Below, one piece after another: positions 43,080 to 46,838 of a stretch of 46,838 bases of DNA. Source of the stretch: VFKI01 sp033762075 (GTDB lineage: Bacteria; Pseudomonadota; Gammaproteobacteria; DSM-16500); assembly GCA_033762075.1 (NCBI GenBank), contig JANRLY010000048.1:1-46838 (forward strand), read 5' to 3'. Each line of letters opens with the position of its first letter. Positions within the stretch are counted from its first letter, which is position 1. The notes below the pieces were generated by a model. That model was not told where the DNA came from, did no database searches, and worked only from the letters and a program-made list of their open reading frames with translations. The position numbers and the translations under genes are program-made.

Positions 43080-46043
43080 TTAGTTTGCGACACCAGAACA
43101 TCCAATCACAATCGTCGTGTTGCCAAAGGCGGTACAAATCGCAGGAGTATCATCATTATTGATATTTAAGCCAACACTAGAACCTTGGCCACTGACCCAG
43201 CTGGGGAGTAACCAAGTGACATTCCCTGTAGCGCTAGTTGGAATAGTTAAACTGCCTTCTCCGCTCCAAATTTGAACATTATTCCAATTATAGGCACCTT
43301 TTTGCCAGGATAGTGTGACACCACTGAGTGGTGCAGTACTGGAGAGACTAAATTGTACGGTGCAACCGTTTGGCCACGTGCCCGTGACTTTTGCGACAGC
43401 GGTACATGTGGAGCTGGGGCTTTTGGTAAATTGATAATTTAAAGTAACAGGCGTGTAGGTATTTGCCTGTATCGTCACTGTCGGAGATGTTATGAGTTGA
43501 CACGTCCCTCCAGCCACATTGAAAGGTTTATCTGAAATCGTGTAATTGCCTGGATTTACTTTGACGCCGACATTGGTAGGTAAAGCGTTCGTGAGATATG
43601 GCACTGTTGCAGCAGTACTGCCACTATTTGAAAAAAGTAATGTATCTGTAGCACCTAAACATTGAGTCCCACCTGTGGCAGTCGCAGCAATGCCTTGGGT
43701 GGTAGGTTGGGGTGGTTGAGCAACGGGAAATGCAACGAGTTTGATCACTTCAACTACATCATAGCCTGGTACTAATGCACCTGTTGAGTTTGGCACAATG
43801 GCAAGCATTGGTTGGCAATTTAAAGAAGTGCCTGATTTCAAATTTACTTGTGTTGTGATGTTGCTAATAGATTGTGAAATTTGTTTTTCAATAGGTACAT
43901 CAGAAGTTGTGATTGTAAACGCGGGTGTATTCCCGAGTGTTACGCTCACTCCTGTAGCTGGGTCTAAATTTTGTAGACAATTTGAATCAGATTGTGGGTC
44001 GAGCAACACATACAGTGATCGTGATACTGCAGTACTTTGGATGTAATTTGCAATCGGTGCAGTGAGTACGGTCGGTGTTGCGGGTGGGTTATAGCCTGTC
44101 ACTTGTGCTGCATAATAATAAGTAGTAGTTAATGCGTAGTTGACAGGACTGATGCCTACATGTGAAGGCAAGATTACTTTAAAAAATGCAGGCGGCGTCG
44201 TAGCCGTGAAATTTTTCAGGTGATTTGCTGTGTAATAAACCGTACAAATTGTTGTATTGCCATAGTAGGTCCCAAGATTGTTGACATACGTATTTAAAAA
44301 ACAACCTTGTGTTTGTGCAGTGACATGATACACATTATTTTTTGTAGGATCTGGAACAAACAACGCTTGTAAATTACCATTCATTGAAGTTGTGCTTGTT
44401 GTTGCAAACTTTAATGGAATCGCTATACGTGCAGAATATAAAGTACTGAGATTTAATTCGCTAGCAGATAATGAATAACTCACGGTAGATTGACCGTTAA
44501 ATTTTATAGCATTCGAATAGATTGAAACATCGTTTACTTTCCGTAAGGTTAAATCATTTGAAACATCGAGCACTGCGTGTGCGAAAAGATGATAAGCAGT
44601 CGCTGTTGGTAATCCAGAAAAAGTACATTGATTATTTGCTGTGGTGCACTGCGTTGGATCGTATGCATAACCTTCATCTGAAATTAAAACAGGTCGAATA
44701 TAATTGGATTTTGTGATATCAAGACTTACGTCACCTGGTAAAAGCGTATTAAATGAAAGAATAATTTTTCCATTACCTGTTGATGGATAATTGATTGTCA
44801 TATTTTGTGTTTGCGCACCAGGTTTAACACGCAAACCACCTTGATAAAATAATGAGAACCCTCCGACGTCTTGTCCGAGTGTTCCATCTTGAAATAAAAG
44901 TGAAAATTGATAAATGGCGCCGTGATTACTTGGGTAGCCGAGATAATCAAACATTCTCATTTGATACGTTGGATTATTTGCAGGTGCTGTATCTGTAAGT
45001 GAATTCACTGGTTCAATTTGCCAAAGTTGACCATTGTTGCTTGAAGAAACCCAAGTAATATTATTATCGCCTGCTAATACGTGTGAATGAATCCATGTTG
45101 GACTGTTGAGATCACCGATATTATATTGCATAGTTGAAATGCCATTTTCTGCATTTAAAATCGCAACATAACTCCAATATTTTGATGCTTGACCAAACCA
45201 CGCTAACCAAACATCTTTTAAATATGCGGGGGCTTGTGTGTCAGCGTAATAAGGATTGCGGATAAATTTCCATTGTAAATAATAATTCGCAGGATTTTTG
45301 AAAGCACTGACATTCACATCAATATGCGGAGCGTCATCTCGGCACCAACCATTATTATCTTCGCAACTGTCAAAAACATAGCCTTGAATTTTTTCGCCAG
45401 TGTAACTGAGTGAACCAACGTTTGGACAAAATTTACTGATGCCTGTTGGCGTTGTTCTGTCGAGGCACGATTGAGTATCAAAATTGGCTTCGATCCAACG
45501 TCCACAACTTAATCCATTATTAAATAAGCCCAAATACGCTGGATAAAGGCTGGGGATGACGCGATGATAAGGAATGTTCGGATAACCAACATTGAGTGGA
45601 CCACCAGTTTGCGTCCAATAACCTTTAACCGAACCTTCAGGGTCACCCCAAAAAGGTGCAGTTGGGTCAAAGCCCATAATTTGGCTATACACATTCAACG
45701 CGATGTAATTGGGTGAACGATCAATTAAATTGCCATTTGGTTGATTAGCAATTTGATACATATAATGCATTAAAGTGGATGTCACGCCGCAACCTGCCAT
45801 GCCACCATCATTTGCAAATTGTGTATTGATCACATTCCCTGTGCCTTTTTCTTTATTTTCTAAATTGAAGGTTGAGTCATTGAATAATAAATTATTTGGG
45901 ATATTTTTTTGTGCGGCAGACATTAGATTGTGCAGTTGAAAATAACCGCCACTACTTGCGTGAGCGTTAGGTGTTATTAACAATGTGGAGAGGAGAATGA
46001 AAGCTAAAATAGAAAAAAAATTAATTATATCATGACGCTCCAT
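43080..46043 (-). CDS. Secreted expansin-like protein with CBM2-like C-terminus
   Basis: 987 residues with a signal peptide to about residue 29 (ITPNAHA). Residues about 65-250 resemble the double-psi barrel of bacterial expansins: GCGVTS, YIALNVYSQIMG, SCGRWIEAN, and FDSCEDNNGWCRDDAPHIDV. Residues about 252-350 resemble the second expansin domain (YYLQWKFIRNPYY, YWSYVAILNAENGISTMQYN, WQIEPV). A long beta-rich middle part is unrecognised. Residues 783-874 repeat the Cys module of the endoglucanase (GTQCLGATDTLLFSNSG, GGTCQL), and 876-981 is CBM2-like (CTVQFSLSSTAPLSGVTLSW). Expansins loosen cellulose networks without hydrolysis. GGAGGAG precedes the ATG. Confidence 0.75.
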   Translation of the reverse strand: MERHDIINFFSILAFILLSTLLITPNAHASSGGYFQLHNLMSAAQKNIPNNLLFNDSTFNLENKEKGTGNVINTQFANDGGMAGCGVTSTLMHYMYQIANQPNGNLIDRSPNYIALNVYSQIMGFDPTAPFWGDPEGSVKGYWTQTGGPLNVGYPNIPYHRVIPSLYPAYLGLFNNGLSCGRWIEANFDTQSCLDRTTPTGISKFCPNVGSLSYTGEKIQGYVFDSCEDNNGWCRDDAPHIDVNVSAFKNPANYYLQWKFIRNPYYADTQAPAYLKDVWLAWFGQASKYWSYVAILNAENGISTMQYNIGDLNSPTWIHSHVLAGDNNITWVSSSNNGQLWQIEPVNSLTDTAPANNPTYQMRMFDYLGYPSNHGAIYQFSLLFQDGTLGQDVGGFSLFYQGGLRVKPGAQTQNMTINYPSTGNGKIILSFNTLLPGDVSLDITKSNYIRPVLISDEGYAYDPTQCTTANNQCTFSGLPTATAYHLFAHAVLDVSNDLTLRKVNDVSIYSNAIKFNGQSTVSYSLSASELNLSTLYSARIAIPLKFATTSTTSMNGNLQALFVPDPTKNNVYHVTAQTQGCFLNTYVNNLGTYYGNTTICTVYYTANHLKNFTATTPPAFFKVILPSHVGISPVNYALTTTYYYAAQVTGYNPPATPTVLTAPIANYIQSTAVSRSLYVLLDPQSDSNCLQNLDPATGVSVTLGNTPAFTITTSDVPIEKQISQSISNITTQVNLKSGTSLNCQPMLAIVPNSTGALVPGYDVVEVIKLVAFPVAQPPQPTTQGIAATATGGTQCLGATDTLLFSNSGSTAATVPYLTNALPTNVGVKVNPGNYTISDKPFNVAGGTCQLITSPTVTIQANTYTPVTLNYQFTKSPSSTCTAVAKVTGTWPNGCTVQFSLSSTAPLSGVTLSWQKGAYNWNNVQIWSGEGSLTIPTSATGNVTWLLPSWVSGQGSSVGLNINNDDTPAICTAFGNTTIVIGCSGVAN

Positions 46044-46094
46044 GAAGAATCTCCTCCATCCTTAGAGAAAAAATGGAATCAGTGGAATGAAATA

Positions 46095-46838
46095 TTAGAT
46101 TATCATATTTTGTGAGGGGCCGTAATGTGCAATCCTTTTATCCATGGCGTTGTTGGCGACATGTAAAATCTCAGGTGAAAAAACTTTTTCAAAAAGATTT
46201 TTCTCTTTATCTGGAAAAATTTCCTTTGGAGATTCGTAGAGCTCTAATACAAACTGTTGATCGCTGATATCTAACTGTATCTCAGCATCGAGCGAAGTAA
46301 AGATGGGACGTTTGCGCATGATTTTTTGTAGTGGTGTGCGAATGTGTCTTGAAATAAAACTTTCTGCTTTTTGTGCGGCGACCTCAGTCATGCTATTGCG
46401 CAGTTGATTGAGTATCCAAACCGATGCCATGATCAATGCAGCACTTTGTGGTGTTGAGAATGCAAGTAGAGTAGTGTAACTCATTTTTGTTGTCACTAAG
46501 AAATGCGCGATCTGGTAGCATGCAAATATGACGCCAGCATGAGTCGCTGTCTTGATGATAAATTCTAAGAAGCCTTTTAAAAGATGATTGAGAGAAGTAT
46601 GATCTGTAAACTCACCTTCTCTGTATTTAGTAATATCAATTCTAAATTCCAGCAATTGATTTTCAATTTGTCGAAGATCTTTTGCATTGACATTGTTTAC
46701 GTTCCAAATTTTGGTAGCGTTCGGAATAGATTTGTCGTCTATTAATAAATTATCTAATTTGACGATCGCTTTTTTGCTGAGTTCGTGTGATAGCTCTGAT
46801 GTGTGATTGAGGTTTGTTGCTTTCTGTAATTCTTTATA
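46095..46838 (-). CDS. Hypothetical membrane protein, 5' end outside window
   Basis: The frame is open from the window edge, so at least 247 residues are seen and the start lies beyond 46838. The visible part begins with a helical charged region (YKELQKATNL, ELSKKAIVKLDNLL, DLRQIENQLLEFR). Two probable membrane segments follow (around TATHAGVIFACYQIAHFL and PQSAALIMASVWILNQL), then a soluble charged C-terminus. It is not recognised. Its stop is 51 bases before the expansin-like start on the same strand, so the two may share a transcript. Confidence 0.65.
   Translation of the reverse strand, partial: YKELQKATNLNHTSELSHELSKKAIVKLDNLLIDDKSIPNATKIWNVNNVNAKDLRQIENQLLEFRIDITKYREGEFTDHTSLNHLLKGFLEFIIKTATHAGVIFACYQIAHFLVTTKMSYTTLLAFSTPQSAALIMASVWILNQLRNSMTEVAAQKAESFISRHIRTPLQKIMRKRPIFTSLDAEIQLDISDQQFVLELYESPKEIFPDKEKNLFEKVFSPEILHVANNAMDKRIAHYGPSQNMII

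Overview
The window is AT-rich and reads as a gammaproteobacterial chromosome, most likely an intracellular member of the order Legionellales (Coxiella/Legionella/Berkiella-like). This is inferred from protein content, not from a marker gene. It mixes ordinary gammaproteobacterial genes (queC, fis, proQ, cfa, ribosome hibernation factor, ETF-ubiquinone oxidoreductase) with genes typical of bacteria living in protozoa: a eukaryote-like protein kinase, an ankyrin protein, a DUF2608-type HAD protein, and a giant soluble protein carrying a ubiquitin-like-protease signature. GC-rich REP-like palindromes are scattered between genes. No tRNA, rRNA, CRISPR array, transposase or phage gene was seen.

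Layout. 1-4165: a dienelactone hydrolase, then a 735-residue protein that looks like a bacterial major vault protein (vault-like repeats, SPFH-like shoulder, long coiled-coil cap helix), a small membrane/coiled-coil partner, two tandem hairpins with compensatory changes, and a REP cluster. 4166-11372 (minus): a 2084-residue putative effector with a CE-clan cysteine protease signature, and a HAD/DUF2608 protein. 11548-18013 (plus): a secreted GH9 endoglucanase, an AAA-type ATPase that seems to have landed in a copy of the endoglucanase 3' end, an indoleamine 2,3-dioxygenase, and an exported nucleoside hydrolase. 18128-21263: an acyl-CoA synthetase/thioesterase pair divergent from queC. 21343-21594: a decayed class III nucleotidyl cyclase not marked by any intact reading frame. 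21673-24177: fis, a basic coiled-coil protein, proQ, and an L,D-transpeptidase. 24337-28994: enoyl-CoA hydratase, 3-hydroxyisobutyryl-CoA hydrolase, a membrane protein, cyclopropane fatty acid synthase and a glycine-rich protein. 29171-35010 (minus): a tight operon of amino acid permease, thiolase, SulP transporter and ETF-QO. 35088-42890: hibernation factor, coiled-coil protein, histidine phosphatase, a kinase/ankyrin/TMEM175-like channel cluster, a Fur-boxed FTR1 iron permease, a DMT transporter, a PspC protein and a second L,D-transpeptidase. 43080-46838 (minus): a secreted expansin-like protein, and a membrane protein that runs off the window edge.

How the parts fit. The endoglucanase and the expansin-like protein share a Cys-containing module and a CBM2-like C-terminal domain, so they probably form one cellulose-attacking set; amoeba cyst walls or plant debris are plausible targets. 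The acyl-CoA enzymes, thiolase and ETF-QO point to fatty-acid and branched-chain amino-acid oxidation. The vault-like gene with its small partner and neighbouring structured repeat is the best candidate for an undescribed system here.
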